The notes under the pieces were generated by a model, which did no database searches, was not told the origin of the DNA, and worked only from the letters and a program-made list of their open reading frames with translations. A DNA stretch of 6,211 nucleotides from Opitutia bacterium (GTDB lineage Bacteria; Verrucomicrobiota; Verrucomicrobiia; Opitutales; Opitutaceae). Positions 6,196 to 6,211 of the stretch are shown here, one piece after another (position 1 is the first letter of the stretch; every line of letters starts with the position of its first letter). The position numbers and the translations under genes are program-made. Location of the stretch: contig JANXWT010000033.1 in the NCBI GenBank assembly GCA_025351035.1, forward strand, positions 1 through 6,211, given 5' to 3'.

Positions 6196-6211
6196 ATGAA
6201 AGGCAAAAGAC
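6196..6211 (+). CDS. Start of IS orfA (transposase helix-turn-helix subunit), first five codons
   Basis: ATG at 6196 is followed by codons for KGKR before the window ends. A basic MK-x-K-R start is typical of OrfA proteins of IS3-type elements, which bind the inverted repeats and are fused to the DDE catalytic OrfB by -1 frameshifting. This is the only start in the window with a clear Shine-Dalgarno. Five residues cannot prove identity; the call depends on the putative inverted repeat upstream. Confidence 0.5.

Larger units (their letters stand above)
6131..6211 (+). mobile_element. Left end of an insertion sequence, probably IS3 family (partial)
   Basis: At 6131 the sequence starts TGACCTGACCCCGAATTTTC. 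The TG start and the C-rich then AT-rich pattern match the terminal inverted repeats common in IS3-family elements. Sixty-five bp in, a strong ribosome-binding site and an ORF start follow, which is the normal spacing for orfA of such elements. The window ends before the transposase, the right inverted repeat or a target duplication could be seen. The family call therefore rests on the terminus, the leader length and the first residues only. Confidence 0.55.

Noticed and set aside
5967..6206. 79-codon minus-strand frame running from the IS end toward the GNAT fragment
   Set aside because: It starts inside the putative IS leader, crosses the IS boundary, and shows no family features; an accidental open frame.

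Overview
This is a high-GC bacterial window with five protein genes, four complete and one cut by the left edge, followed by about 640 bp of gene-free sequence that ends in the first bases of an insertion sequence. The gene set is a DUF21/CBS membrane protein, an acidic amino acid transporter, a pseudouridine-5'-phosphate glycosidase, a secreted S10 serine carboxypeptidase-like protein and a GNAT acetyltransferase. Together with strong G/C third-position bias and no visible Shine-Dalgarno sequences, it would fit a Gram-negative such as a verrucomicrobium of the Opitutus type. That placement is inferred from general gene content and not from any marker gene.

Layout. Positions 1-729 (minus) hold the N-terminal 243 codons of a CorC/HlyC-like membrane protein. 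Positions 837-2192 (minus) hold an SDF-family (DAACS) symporter that reads toward it across a 107-bp gap. A 128-bp divergent spacer separates the symporter from psuG (2321-3238, plus). psuG is followed after 66 bp by the S10 peptidase (3305-4963, plus). The peptidase converges tail to tail with the GNAT gene (4970-5485, minus), with only 6 bp between the two stop codons.

Beyond the GNAT start, 5486-6130 has no convincing gene. It does contain a 109-bp, roughly 91% identical direct copy (5838-5946) of the 5' end of the GNAT gene (5376-5487). The copy has frameshifting deletions and is a decayed gene fragment. At 6131 a sequence beginning TGACCTGACCCC looks like the left end of an IS3-type element. 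It is followed 65 bp later by a well-spaced Shine-Dalgarno sequence and the first five codons of an ORF (MKGKR...), cut by the window edge.

Functionally the region reads as ordinary nutrient scavenging: extracytoplasmic peptide trimming, dicarboxylic amino acid uptake and pseudouridine breakdown. No operon joins these genes. I found no convincing new system. The unusual part is the right end, where a partial gene duplication and an IS element mark a rearranged junction.
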